From Pictodentalium vernedei (Eukaryota > Mollusca > Scaphopoda > Dentaliida > Dentaliidae), in the NCBI GenBank assembly GCA_031216915.1, contig CM062288.1:184662596-184726595 (forward strand): a stretch of DNA of 64,000 nucleotides. Direction: 5' to 3'. Below the pieces are notes generated by a model that had not been told where the DNA came from, made no database searches, and worked only from the letters and a program-made list of their open reading frames with translations. Of the stretch, positions 1 through 11,104 are shown piece by piece. Positions within the stretch are counted from its first letter, which is position 1. Every line of letters begins with the position of its first letter. The position numbers and the translations under genes are program-made.

Positions 1-725
1 CCACTTAGATATAAGGGTGGATGTACAGGAACATTAATTTTACGGGATATTAGCATAGTTTCTGTTTTTTGAGCATTGAACTCAACCAGCCATGTTTTGG
101 CCCAATCTTCAATTGTTGCCAAATCACGACTGATTAAGACTGCATCTTGATCAGGATTCTCTACTATGAGATATAGAGATGTATCTTCTGCAAATATACG
201 AATGCTGCTCAGTAAATTTTCAGTAATGTCGTTAATGTATATCAGGAATAAGAGTGGGCCCAGAATGGAACCTCGAGGAACACCAGACGTAACTTGTCTC
301 CAGGAGGACACCTCAGAGGCTACCACAACCCGCTGATACCGGTCGGAGAGGTAAGATTTAAAACAACAAAGTAGATCGCCAGATATCCCTATTTTCTCGA
401 GCTTGTGAATAAGACCAGCATGCTATACCTTATCAAACGCTTTACTGACATCACGAAAAACAACTCTAACTTCTTTACCGTCGTCAAGGGCATGACAAAA
501 TTCATCATAAAGATCTGTCAGTTGTAATACCGTTGAGTCACCTGGGGTAAACCCTGACTGGAACTGGCTCAGTATATTGTTATCACATAGGAAGTGCCAT
601 AATCTTTTAAACACACACTTTTCAAGTAACTTGCCAGTACAGCTAAGTAGTGATATCGGGCGATAATTGGTGACAGCATTAGAAGGATTCTTTTTTAATA
701 CCGGCGCCACATTGGCTTTTTCCAT
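1..725 (-). pseudogene. LINE reverse transcriptase, partial
   Basis: Reading leftward from 725: NYRPISLLSC, QSGFTPGDST, VVFRDVSKAFDKV, then a TAG stop near 424. The same frame continues with HAGLIHKLEKIGI, SGVPRGSILGPLLFLIYIND and, at 183-194, FAED where F-A-D-D is the catalytic pair. The first catalytic Asp of the pair is therefore Glu here. The stop and this substitution both indicate an inactive enzyme. The thumb and 3' end lie outside the window. Confidence 0.85.
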
Positions 726-2026
726 AATTGTGGAAAATAACAGTTTTTTAAAAGGATATTAAATAATGTCGCAAGTGGTACACATAATGAACTTCTGCAT
801 TCCTTCAGGAGCCGTGTACTTATTAGGTCAGGGCCGGACGCCTTCGATATCTTAATACTCTTGATTGCTTCATACACTTCAGTGCTTACTAACATTATTT
901 TATCAAATGAATGCAGGACTGGATGAGGTGAGTCGGGTAAAGTTGCATTTGTGTCATCCAATGTTGAAATGGAACAGAAGTATTCGTTGAACACTTCCGC
1001 CTTCTCAAGATTGGTTGAGTTGAGTTTGTTCAAGTGATTTAAAGTTGGGATTTCTGGGGTATTTCTACTGATAAATGTTTTTAAGGTTTTCCACCACTCC
1101 GACGATGATGTATTTGGGCAACTCAATGTTGATTGAACTTTTGAAATATACTTGGCTTTGGCCTTCCTAACTGCTGACACGATGTCATTACGTTTATGTT
1201 TATATTTATCCCAGTCGTATGGTAAACCTGGGCGCTTTGCCCTGTGACATATACGGGTCCTTTGCTTAATCAGTAAGCGAATCTGGTTATGCATCCATTT
1301 GGGTTGATTGGGCCTGGAAGTTATATCTTTGTTGGGGATGAATTTAGATGCCGTGTTAAGTAGGATCTCGGTAAAGTTAGAGATTACAGTGTCTAGACAT
1401 GAATTATCTAACAAGCTCTTCCAGTCTACACTGTTGAAGGCGTTGTTCAAAGCATTATAACCCCCTTCCAGATACAGCCAAATGCGTCTCCTAAAGTGTT
1501 TGGACGTTGTTTTTTTAAATTCAACGTCAATTGAAATTGGGCAATGATATCGAGTCATGTCAGGAATAAGGGGCCCTAGAACTTCACATTCCAGTACAGG
1601 AACTGTATCACTTACAGCAAACAGATCAACCAGTGTAGCAGATGACTCAGTAAAGCACGTTGGTTCTCCCACAGGCTGCCTCAGATTAAAATAGTTGCTT
1701 AATTCACGGAAGTGTCCTCGGGAGGAACCATTTTGATTTTCATTAAAATCCCCAGTAATGATTAGGTCAGAGATTGACGTATCTTTGGCTCTATCAACAG
1801 AAGCTGTAATGCTATCCCAGATATCTGGAGTACTATTGGGTGGTCGGTAGAATACTCCAACTAGTATTGATTTACTGTAATTTGTAAACACCTCAGCCCA
1901 AAGGCACACAGCGTTATTTACCTCGAGGTCAGTTCTTCGCCGAAAGCACAAGCCATTCTTTATGTACATGGCAACAACCCCCTCCCCTCGATAAACGGTC
2001 ACGCCGCAATGGTTCATGGAAGCCAC
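695..2026 (-). pseudogene. LINE endonuclease and endonuclease-RT linker
   Basis: A 443-residue frame that continues the endonuclease after the upstream frameshift. It shows VAMYIKNGLCF, the ILVGVFYRPPN block, the ITGDFNEN block (catalytic Asp/Asn) and a late block near SDTVPVLE...MTRYHCPI where SDHxPI is expected; the catalytic Asp-His pair appears degraded to RYHCPI. The second half is the long linker leading to the RT (ISKASGPDLISTRLLKEC, a normal lead-in). The Met at the frame start is not a real start, because coding similarity continues upstream in another frame. Confidence 0.8.
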
Positions 2027-2618
2027 TAATCATTATATCAGATATTTGGTCACAGCTTTGAAGCCAAGCCTCGGTGAAGGCTAGTATGTCACTTGATGAC
2101 GATTCATACTCTATAATGTTCAATTTTGGCTTGAGGCTTTGAATGTTTATATGGAAGATTTTCAGTGAATTTTGGCTACAATAAGTGTTTACGGAGGCAG
2201 GCCCAGGGTTTAATTCAATGTCCCCAAACAATAACAGGAGTGGGGCCAGGTACAGTGTTACCCAAATTATAAGATGCCACATAGTGGACTCGATTAGTCT
2301 TGGAGCCATTGAGTTTGGTGTCGGTGGGGTTCCAGCTCCTCCTCCAAGAAAGTTGGGTCTCGTAAATTCCACACACCTATCAAGTGGTTGACCTTGTGAA
2401 TCGGAGAGATGAAACAAGGCTGACAGCACAGTTAAGCTAACCTGAAGACCGATACCTACACTGCACAAATACAAATACGTTAGAAAACACAGGGACTGCT
2501 CCTTGCTAAGTTTTCGTTTGAGGCCGCAGACATATATTGCAGTACTGAATGTACCAATCCGGGCACGGTAGGAATCTAAACCACATACTATGTAATTTGT
2601 GGATGGTAAAATCTGCAC
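1929..2618 (-). pseudogene. LINE ORF2 N-terminus: hydrophobic segment, 2A-like motif, start of endonuclease
   Basis: A 229-residue open frame. Residues about 113-131 are strongly hydrophobic and run straight into the motif F-GDIELNPGP at residues 131-140. The endonuclease begins about 15 residues later with KIFHINIQSLKPK and the LAFTEAWL block, the usual N-terminal blocks of LINE APE domains. If the 2A-like motif works, the ribosome skips the final Gly-Pro bond and releases the first 139 residues separately from the replication enzyme. The first in-frame Met is far upstream of any recognisable domain, so the true start is uncertain. The frame is lost near 2000 (HEPLRRD region), where an indel moves the rest of the endonuclease into the next frame. 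Confidence 0.82.
2199..2228 (-). promoter_or_regulatory. 2A-like ribosome-skipping motif
   Basis: The codons read FGDIELNPGP and fit the consensus D-x-E-x-N-P-G-P exactly. The position, between a hydrophobic segment and the endonuclease, is where 2A-like sequences have been described in non-LTR retrotransposons of sea urchin, amphioxus and molluscs. The motif is seen directly; activity is inferred. Confidence 0.85.
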
Positions 2619-2639
2619 GGTGCTCGGAGACTGGTAACT

Positions 2640-4030
2640 TTCAATAACAGGACTATTCTACATTGGTAAGAGTTAAGCTCAGGTTGGTTACGAGAAGGTT
2701 TGGGTTTGAAGAAGAGTGGATAGAGTAGCTTTGAAATGGGGTATAAAAAAAATAATGGTAGAAAATACGAATAACGTATTGAAAAAGCATTCCATGAAGC
2801 AATGTGATATGAAATGCTTAAACTCAAAGTCAAGCACCATTAGTTATTAAGTGGATGTTACAAATGGAGAAATTGAAGAATGATTGGATTTTGTATTGTA
2901 AACCAAGGGCAAATTATGGAGAGAAGCATTTGGAAATATATACGTGTATACACTTATTTGACACGTCCATACACCTGCGCACACCCACACACACATGCAC
3001 GACCACAAACGCACACTCAAATTCGTCAACACTACTACTGTTCACTAAATCAAAACAGCCGCTCAGTCCGGGTGACCATTCCCTCTGTGCAGTCCCACAC
3101 CCGACTAGTCAGTGCATGCATACTCAGACTTAAATACCTTTGTATAAATACACTGACAGACCGTCAGACACTCACATGCATCTCCACATGCACATACATA
3201 TGGAGCTACATGTGCACCTCCGACAGTCCGTCAGTATATTTATCTATCCTTATATACATCAGGAGGAAAATGTTAAAGTATAGTTACGCACAGTATTTAA
3301 TCTCGAGCAAGAGTCGGCAAGATTTATGTAGTCTAGCAAGCATTCTTTTACTTCCAAATCCAAAAAAATAAGGACACCTGGAAGAGTGAAGGAGAACGGA
3401 AGGCCCTTCCGACACGAAATGTCGAAAGTTGTCAAGAAGGGCTACCTGTTACAATGCAGTGGTAGGCAAGTGGGATTCACCCCATACCTTGAAGGATTGG
3501 TCCATCGTGCAACAAATGTATATATTCTAGGAAAAGATTAGTCAGTAATAATAATTATAATAATCAATAATAATAATAATGGTTATAATAATAATAATAA
3601 TGGCACTTGCAACACGGTGCGGCGGGTGGAATAAGGGTGTCCCAGTTGATTTTCTTGCCGAGTCGTGCTCAAATATTTGAGAAGCGGATAAATAAAGCAA
3701 GTGTGATCACAGAAACATTCTGTATGACGACACCTTAACATCGTACGTATGTTTGGTGGAATGGGGAGGGGTGGCCTATAGGTTTGAGTAAGATTGCGAG
3801 GGGGGAAATGTCCCGATGGACAAGTAACGTAACCTATAGCAATGTCATTGCAGAAATATTAAAGTTCAAAACAAATACAACGACATCACTGACTATATTC
3901 CTGCTAGCGCTTTCACCGCTCTGCATGCGGATCTTCAGGCACTTTTATTTTTATAAAATACGTTATATACACATAAAAATATATATATACACGTTTGTAT
4001 ATGTACAGTAAGCCTATATATCACACCACC
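2640..4030. other. No gene seen; low-complexity stretches
   Basis: CA/TG-rich tracts between about 2970 and 3230, a (TAA)n-like stretch at 3545-3602 and an AT tract near 3950-4005. Open frames here are biased by the CA-rich sequence and match no family I know. Confidence 0.5.
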
Positions 4031-5118
4031 ATACCTGTAAAGTAGTTTCCACCAAAACCAGCGATGGCTGCTTCGCATCAGCCTTGATTGGACATTGCGA
4101 AATATAATATAATATCACTCAGTAGGGGAAGAATCCCGGGTAGTCCAGGAGGACATTATCACATCTAGGATACTCTAATCCAGATCAGGCAACAGGAGCG
4201 TGCCAATAGCGCCAGAATATATCACCCAACCATAACTGTAAAGTATTTTTCACCAAGACCAGCCATGGCCGCTTCGCAGCAGCCATGACTGGACATGGCG
4301 AAAAATATCATAATATCACTCAATAGGTGAAGAATCCTGAGTAGTCCAGGAGGACATTATCACATCTAGGATACTCCAATCCAGATAATATATATATATA
4401 CATATATACGCGTTCGTATAGGTACAGCACAGCCTATAATAAAGTGTACCGTCAGGCAACAGGAGCGAGCTAATAGCGCCAGAATATATCGCCCCACCAT
4501 AACTGTAAGGTATTTTTCACCAAGACCAGCCATGTATAACTGTAAAGTATTTTTCACCAAGATCAGCCATGGCTGCTTCGCAGCAGCCACGACTGGACCT
4601 GGCGAAATATATTATGATATCACTCAGTAGGTGAAGAATCCCGGGTAGTCTAGGAGGACATTATCACATCTAGGATACTCTAGTCACGATAATATATATA
4701 TAAACATATATAAACGTTCGTATAGGTACAGTACAGCCTACAATAAAGTGGACCGTCAGGCAACAGGAGCGTGCTAATAGCGCCAGAATATATCGCCCCA
4801 CCATAACTGTAAAGTATTTTTCACCAAGACCAGCCATGGCTGCTTCGCAGCAGCCACGACTGGACCTGGCGAAATATATTATGATATCACTCAGTAGGTG
4901 AAGAATCCCGGGTAGTCCAGGAGGACATTATCACATCTATAGGATACTCTAGTCACGATAATATATATATAAACATATATACACGTTCGTATAGGTACAG
5001 TACAGCCTACAATAAGTGGACCGTCAGGCAACAGGAGCGTGCTAATAGCGCCAGAATATATCGCCCCACCATAACTGTAAAGTATTTTTCACCAAGACCA
5101 GCCATGGCTGCTTCGCAG
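4031..5118 (+). repeat. Satellite-like tandem array, unit about 268 bp
   Basis: The anchor GGCTGCTTCGCA (second copy has GGCCGC) recurs at 4066, 4267, 4571, 4838 and 5106, giving spacings of 201, 304, 267 and 268. Each full unit holds the palindrome-like GCCATGGC, the block CCAGGAGGACATTATCACAT and an internal AT microsatellite. The first unit lacks the AT block and the third carries a short internal duplication. The array stops abruptly inside the fifth unit. Confidence 0.9.
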
Positions 5119-5230
5119 TGATGCCTACCCTATCGTAACATTTAATGGAGTAAGTTCAAGACCATCCTATCGATTTAAGAGTAAGGAAAGGAGATTGTTT
5201 CAAATCCTGTCTCCCAAACACAGACCATGT

Positions 5231-5271
5231 CCCCACATTGGAATGAGCCCGAAGCTCATTCCAATGTGGGG
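5231..5271. repeat. Perfect short hairpin
   Basis: Arms CCCCACATTGGAATGAGC (5231-5248) and its exact complement (5254-5271) with a 5-bp loop. The core TGGAAYGAGC resembles the tips of the TTAA foldback family at 37.0 and 51.0 kb, so this may be an isolated tip of such an element. Confidence 0.75.
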
Positions 5272-5331
5272 CCATAGGCCATGCTCAGGAAGGACAAATT
5301 ATATTTTGCTTCACACGGTATTGGGACGCTT

Positions 5332-5382
5332 CGGCCTCAGGACATTTCGGCCTAGAGACGTTTCGGCGCTGGACGTTTCGGG
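5332..5382 (+). repeat. GACGTTTCGG short tandem repeats
   Basis: Four imperfect copies of about 15 bp built on GACGTTTCGGCC. Related words occur near 6330-6370, 16060 and 16370 and as a perfect hairpin at 18667-18700. The surrounding 5272-6080 shows no gene. Confidence 0.7.
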
Positions 5383-6079
5383 TGAATTATGATGAAATAT
5401 TGGCATTCGTCCAGTCCTAGGACAGGGTGTGGGTGGAAAGACCTCTCCTGAAGATATGATGAATAGCAGGAGCCGATTCCTGAAAAACACTGCCGAAGAA
5501 TGTGGTTAAGAATATTGTCCGGGCCGTTTTTAACATTGAATTTATTCGGTAGTTTTTGAACACCCCAGGTTATAATTTAGATGTGTGTGGAAAACGAATT
5601 TTATTTAATTTTGGTTGAGATGAGTTTGGAACTTCTCTCGAAAACACAGATTTGAAGTGAACCTTCTTACGTCTAATTCTTTACTCGGGAAGTGTAGAAA
5701 AGCTGCTATAAATGGCTCCAAATAAACCCCGAAGTCTGCACTCGGCAGTAACTGTTTACTACCCCAGTTAAAATGCACAAACATGGATATCGCCAGAATT
5801 TGCTCGCCAAGCCATTTCTAATGCTATCCAGGTTTGCATGGTTTTATTGAAATATGCCGTTTAAATGTTCATAAGTTGGAGAAATAGAACAGAAAAATTT
5901 CATTTTTGTTAAAGATGTGTCAGGTATAGTGTCCGGTGGGGTTTGAAACATTTTTTTTGGTAAAATTTCAAAAGTAGTAGGATGGGAACGAGAACCCGCT
6001 GAGTTGTCGCTTTTTGTGAACCTGAGAGGCACTGTTGGGTGGAGTGACTTGCCTACCTCACTCACTTCTATCGATACTC

Positions 6080-6310
6080 AGAAAAAAGTCAGTGAGCAGA
6101 AAGCAATTCAGAATGTGAAGGCAGCTAGCGGGTTGCAGTTCAAAATGTGGAGTCAGCAAGTAGTCAGCAATCGAGCTGTGAAGTCGTCAAGGCGTTTAGA
6201 GTTAGCAAGTAGCAGTTCGAAATATGAAGTCAGCAAGCAGTTCGCAGTTCGAAATGTAAAGTCACAAAGAAGTTTGTTTGAAGTTCGCAATTCGGAATGT
6301 GAAGTCATGG
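6080..6310 (-). repeat. Minisatellite, mirror orientation of the 15.9 kb array
   Basis: Repeats of AGTTCGAAATGTGAAGTCAG with variants, about 35-40 bp apart. The reverse complement matches the array at 15885-16545. The open frame on the plus strand is a by-product of the repeat. Confidence 0.75.
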
Positions 6311-6874
6311 GTGTTCAGGTTTTCTAGACGTTTTGTGCACATGGCGTTTCGTGCCAAGACATTTCGCACCCACAGTTGGCGTTTTTAACCCGAAGTCTTG
6401 GTCGCTCCCAGTCCAACGTCACTGTTGTTTTGTGTACGCGATTGGACGTTTCGCATCATTATCTTGGGCGGGGAGAGCGAACCGTTGAGAACACGACACA
6501 CGGAACGTTCAAATCACTAGGTACCAAACGACCAAAGGTGAAATGGAATGATATCGTTAATTCTGTGGGTTTTGTGGAGTAGTCAGCCTCCTTACTTTTA
6601 ACCCTTTATCGAGCAAAGCAAAAAAAGCGGCTAGAAATAACTCCCATCCCGACCCGAGGTCCAAAGTAACTGTTCACTGCCCAATAAAACTACACAAACA
6701 AACATTATCAGAAACTGCTCACCAAGCCATTTCTAATGGTATAAACGCTTGTATGGTTTTATTGAAATGTGTCATTCAAATATTCAGAATTTCGGGCAGA
6801 GATGAAATAAAATCGGTTTTTAGGGGGAAGGGTTGTGTAGAGTAAAGAGCCTCCTCACTTGTAACTCTTTAACG
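6311..6874. other. No gene seen
   Basis: GACGTTTCGG-like words at the left end, then unrecognised sequence up to the start of LINE similarity near 6875. Confidence 0.4.
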
Positions 6875-7990
6875 GAACTCAAGGATTTTGGCGCTAAATG
6901 ATGAGTTGGAGGACTACCGTGTTGATCTGGGAATACCTTTTATTGACCATTGGGGCACGTTTTGGGGAAATGGGAGCATGTACGGGCGTGACGGGCTGCA
7001 TCGTACCAGGGGTGGGGAAACGGGTATTGGGGGATAAAATTCTACGGGTAGCAGAGCCTTTTTTTGGAGAGGAGCTGGGTGGGAGGTCAGAGGCAAGTAT
7101 AACTAGAGTGGACATAGGTGGGGTGAACAAGAGTGAGGGGCACAGAATATGTTTACCAAGACTAGCGCCAGAAAACAATGGGCCCAGTAGGCGGAAGCCA
7201 ATGAACCTCGGTACCCTGAAAGTAGGTTATAGCAACATCCAGGGTTTCCACCGGAAAGTAAGTGAAATTGCTACATTGATCGAGACAGAGGAGTCTGATG
7301 TCATGGGCTTAAGCGAGACGTGGGTAAGACACGAGGAACGGGTAGACCAAGTAAGCGGGTGTGTGTGGATAGGTGTAGGGCGAACGGAAGGCCAGAAAAA
7401 GGGGGGAGGGGTAGGCATGTACATTAAAGAGGAGTTAAAACCGTCGCTGATCACAGATCTGGAAGATATCATCACCCGGCTGAGGTGTCAAAAGAAATTG
7501 GATGGGTAAAGATCAGTCTGAGAAACAAAAGTATTGCCCTTGGGATTGTGTACTGTGTGGTGGAGGGAAGTAAACCCGAGTGGAATGACTCGATATATTC
7601 AACACTAAGGTCCAATATCACTAAACTAGAAAACAGGGGTCTCGGTATAATTCTGATGGGCGACTTTAATGGACACATAGGTGATAAGGAAGAAGGCATA
7701 GAGGGTGGGGACAAGAAAGTCAACAGGAATGGAAGGAAGCTGTTGAACTTCACAAATGAGCTCGGTCTGAAGATTCTGAACAGGGACGCGAGATGAAAGG
7801 GGAAATGGACCTGGGAGAGAAACGACAGAAAATCAATAATTGACTACATTCTCACAGATATTAATTTATGGAGGGAGGTAATAGGGGTAGAAGTGGATGA
7901 TGAGGGCAAAATGGAGTTGGATAGTGATCACAACTTGATTACAGTGACGATCAGGGCCAAAAACCTAGATAAAAGCAAAGGAAGCTTCAG
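6875..7990 (+). pseudogene. LINE ORF1 end plus endonuclease
   Basis: From 6875 the codons read NSRILALNDELEDYRVDLG and then the GRDGLH block, the last block of an SGNH esterase. After a short spacer the APE endonuclease follows: YSNIQGFHRK (about 7230), MGLSETWV (catalytic Glu), MGDFNGHIG (about 7655) and SDHNLITV (about 7925, catalytic Asp-His). Two lesions are clear: a frameshift near 7480 and a TGA at 7794-7796, where the inverted sister copy has a Cys codon. Reading continues normally past the TGA through DRKSIIDYI, so this is a single nonsense change in an otherwise good frame. Confidence 0.83.
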
Positions 7991-8055
7991 GGAGTTTTGG
8001 GAACTCAAAAAGGATGCCGACTGGGCGAAGTTCGAAGAAAAACTGAATCCAAAGC

Positions 8056-8803
8056 TTGCAACCGTACACAAGGTGTGTGTGTGTGGGGGGGGGGGGGGGG
8101 GGGGGCAGTGTCCAGAAGATTGCCGACGCCATAGTTGCGAGCCAAGTGGAGGCAGGGAGGGAAAGTGTAGGAAAGATTAGGGTGCCAACACGTGAACTTG
8201 GGTACAGAGTGAACGAAGAACTGAAAAGGGCCATAAAGGTTAGAAAAGCTAAATGTGCTGCATACAGGAGAAGTAGAAAACTTAAGGGGGTGGAAAGCAG
8301 TGAGTCCGTGGTAGTAAAGGAAGAATACCAACAAGCACGAAATAAAGTAAACAAGATTAAAAACGACAACCGGAGAGTGCGAAATAGCAGTTTTATTAGG
8401 ACGATAAGAACGACAGGGGGTCGAGTTCGAACGTATTTTGGAAATGGGTGAACAAACGTAACACAGGGAATAACTCACAGAGTATTAAAGTAGATGGCAG
8501 AGTTACAGAAGAGCGAGATCAAATCGCATTAGAACTAGTCAAGCACTGGGAAAAGGTAAACGATAAGCGATGGGGCATGGGGAACCCTCCAGAGTGTCCG
8601 AACCAGGTCGAGGAAAATCTATCGAACTTCGTGTGCAGCGAAATCAAAACTGAGGAGGTGCGAAGGGTGATCTCAAAATTAAGGAAAGGAAAAGCGGGAG
8701 GGGTGGTAGAAATTCCTACGAGTTTATCAAAAAAGGGGGAGAGGAACTCTTGGAAAGCCTAACTGCCCTATTCAATTTAGCCATAGAAAAACAAGAGATC
8801 CCA
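8056..8803 (+). pseudogene. LINE linker between endonuclease and RT
   Basis: A basic, helical linker (KVRKAKCAAYRRSRKLKG) followed by VISKLRKGKAGG, the usual lead-in to the RT, and LESLTALFNLAIEKQEIP. A 21-base run of G at 8085-8105 sits inside the coding region and probably caused the frame change there. The similarity breaks at 8803. Confidence 0.75.
8085..8105 (+). repeat. Homopolymer of 21 G
   Basis: Preceded by a short (GT)n. The longest of about ten G or C runs of 12 or more in the window. Confidence 0.95.
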
Positions 8804-9440
8804 GGTCCATTTCCCTTACATCTCGCGTCCCTGTTCAGAATCTTCAGACCGAGCTCATTTGTGAAGTTCAACAGCTTCCTTCCATTCCTGTTGACTTTCT
8901 TGTCCCCCACCCTCTATGCCTTCTTCCTTATCACCTATGTGTCCATTAAAGTCGCCCATCAGAATTATACCGAGACCCCTGTTTTCTAGTTCAGTGATAT
9001 TGGACCTTAGTGTTGAGTATATCGAGTCATTCCACTCGGGTTTACTTCCCTCCACCACAGTACACAGTCCCAAGGGCAATACTTTTGTTTCTCAGACTGA
9101 TCTTTACCCATCCAATTTCTTTTGACACCTCAGCCGAGGTGCTGACATCTTCCAGGTCTGTAATCAGCGACGGTTTTAAATTATCTTTAATATACATGCC
9201 TACTCCTCCCCCCCCCCCCTTTTTCTGGCCTCCCGTTCTCCCAACACCTATCCACACACACCCGCTTACTTGGTCTACCCGTTCCTCGTGTCTTACCCAC
9301 GTCTCGCTTAAGCCCATGACATCAAACTCCTCTGCCTCGATCACTGTAGCAATTTCACTTACTTTCCGGTGGAGACCCTGGATGTTGCTATAACCACTTC
9401 CAGGGTACCGAGGTTCATTGGCTTCCGCCTACTGGGCCCA
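8804..9440 (-). pseudogene. Inverted second copy: LINE endonuclease
   Basis: Reads leftward and matches the plus-strand copy (7195-7800) at roughly 95% by eye: FDVMGLSETWV, MGDFNGHIGDKEEGIEGG, KILNRDARCKG. It has frameshifts in poly-C/G tracts near 9210 and near 9060. It ends at 8804 in the middle of the domain, exactly where the plus-strand copy resumes in the other orientation, with a shared TCCCA at the join. Confidence 0.82.
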
Positions 9441-9516
9441 TTGTTTTCTGACGCTAGCCTTGGTAAACTTATTCTGTGCCCCTCACTCTTGTTCACCTCA
9501 CCTATGTCCACTCTAC

Positions 9517-10190
9517 TTATACTTGCCTCTGACCTCCCACCCCGCTCCTCTCCAAAAAAGGCTCTGCTACCCGTAGAATTTTATCCCCCAATACCCGTTT
9601 CCCCACCCTGCTAAGATGCAGCCCGTCACGTCCGTACATGCTCCCATTGCCCCAAAACGTGTCCCAATGGTCGGTAAAGGGTACTCCCAGATCCACACAA
9701 TAGCCCTCCAACTCTTCATTCAGCGCCAAAATCCTTGAGTTTCTTTCGTCCCCACCTCCAGGGACAGGAAGGACCCCGGATACGACCACCCTTGCATTCC
9801 TACTTAGCAGTTTGCCGATTAAGCCTCTATACGACTCCACCAAACTTACTGACCTTCTCTCCCTGATATTGTTGGTCCCCCACAAGGACCACCACTACCG
9901 GTTCCGGTCCTTACCCTGCCACAATGCCATCTATCTGGTCCCTGAGATCCCCCACCTTCGCCCCCGGAAAGCACAAGACTGTTCGATTGGAACTATGAGG
10001 ACCACAAACCACATTGTCAATCCCACGTACAATGCTGCTCCCCGCTACAACTAATTTTCTTCTGTCCACAGTTCCTATATCATCGGCACCTCCTCTCGTT
10101 TTGCATGCCCCTGGCCCCGTATTTCTGTTCACCGCCCTCCTTACCCCGTCTGGCCTATCAACAACCATCTCACCCCCCCCCCCCACAATT
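9517..10190 (-). pseudogene. LINE ORF1 SGNH/GDSL-type esterase domain
   Basis: Two frames give one domain. The upstream frame has LVVAGSSIVRGIDNVV (block I, Ser nucleophile; GSS replaces the commoner GDS) and LCFPGAKVGDLRDQI. The downstream frame has GTNNIRERRSV (block III Asn), ARVVVSGVLPVP, SRILALNEELEGYC and YGRDGLHLSRVG (block V Asp and His). SGNH domains of this kind are known in ORF1 of CR1-like LINEs, where they may help RNA or membrane handling. A frameshift near 9890 separates the halves. Confidence 0.8.
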
Positions 10191-10451
10191 CCCCCTCACT
10201 CTCGTCCCCAGGGGTATCAGAATCTAAAACACTACACCTGTTTTATAAACACCGCCTAGCAACCTTGGCAGCCTTACGCCGACTCTGGTTTCCGGACTCG
10301 ACGCAGCCCTGTCCTGACGCCACCATCCGAATTTTCCTACTAGAACCCCCCCCCCCCCTCCTCAGTTACACCCCTCACATCAAGCATTCTTCCCCACGTT
10401 TCCTGCTTCCCCGTTTCCTCCTGGAGTCCACAACGACCTTCCACCTCACCA

Positions 10452-10760
10452 TCATAGGTAACCTTCAACGGGGTAACTCCAGATACACCGGCCCCGCCCC
10501 AACCTCCCTCTCAGCTCTGCAATCTCCCGCTCGAATCCAACACACTTCTCTAACAAGTGTAAAATATCCCTGCAATTCGCACATACCCCACTACTCTCCA
10601 TTGGCCGACCACCACCATGCCTCATATTACACTGTCTGCACGCCTCCGTACCCCCACTCTCCCCCACCTGCACCCTCGACTCACCTCCCCCAGACCTCCC
10701 TTAATACCCATACTTACCTCAGTCTGAACACCCGTCGTGCACTTACCATTCATGATTATA
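10452..10760 (-). pseudogene. LINE ORF1 N-terminus: Cys-rich finger and short coiled coil
   Basis: A possible start is the ATG at about 10757 (MNGKCTTGVQTE). After a frame change the product reads CRQCNMRH...CANC, a CxxC/CxxC zinc-binding pattern, then LLEKCVGFEREIAELRGRL, which looks like a short coiled coil. Zinc finger, coiled coil, then esterase is a plausible ORF1 order. The stretch 10190-10450 between this and the esterase has several stops. Confidence 0.6.
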
Positions 10761-11016
10761 AATATTAAAAAGAATCTAATGACCGAAAACGACAAAGCAC
10801 CAAGGCAACAAACACACGAAAAAGGGTAACTAAGGTAAACAAACAGCAAAATTGGAAAAACCTATCAACTAAACCTCCTTATTACACCCTACGATCTTCC
10901 CCAAACACACATGCAAAACTAAATATATAAAAACTCCCCTGAAATAAAACTAATATTCAAAAAATACTTATAAACAGTTCCGAGTAGAAAATTCTCTTCT
11001 CTTCGAGAGTAGTATC
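10761..11016 (-). other. Probable 5' UTR of the inverted LINE copy
   Basis: Upstream of the ORF1 start on the minus strand; no frame or motif seen. Confidence 0.35.
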
Positions 11017-11104
11017 TATTTATTTGTTTATTGGTGTTCAAGGTCATATATTCCTGTACAAAAAGATATAAACAAATATAAACTCAAGATAAGCCAATCA
11101 GTAA
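11017..11104 (-). repeat. SINE-tail-like fragment
   Basis: Read on the minus strand it ends ATATGACCTTGAACACCAAT then (AAAC/AAAT)n, close to the tail of the SINEs at 20.2 and 34.2 kb (ATGTGACCTTAAACACCAAT). A second, diverged version lies at 12957-13032, so the RT segment is bracketed by related sequences in the same orientation. Confidence 0.55.

Larger units (their letters stand above)
1..2640 (-). mobile_element. APE-type LINE with 2A-like N-terminus, 3' part beyond window
   Basis: On the minus strand the order is an N-terminal segment with a hydrophobic stretch and a 2A-like motif, an APE-type endonuclease, and a reverse transcriptase that runs off the left window edge. Motifs resemble the CR1/Jockey-type groups of non-LTR retrotransposons, which copy themselves by target-primed reverse transcription. 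The coding frame is broken near 2000, near 710 and by a stop near 424, so this copy is dead. The 5' end near 2640 is approximate because I see no target duplication. Confidence 0.88.

Noticed and set aside
2855-3371. Overlapping open frames of 92 and 163 codons
   Set aside because: Driven by CA-rich low-complexity sequence; no motif, and the two frames overlap.
8005-8478. Minus-strand open frames of 134 and 157 codons
   Set aside because: Antisense of the LINE linker, with Pro runs produced by the G tract.
10265-10768. 167-codon open frame, plus strand
   Set aside because: Pro/Thr/His-rich antisense shadow of the minus-strand LINE ORF1.
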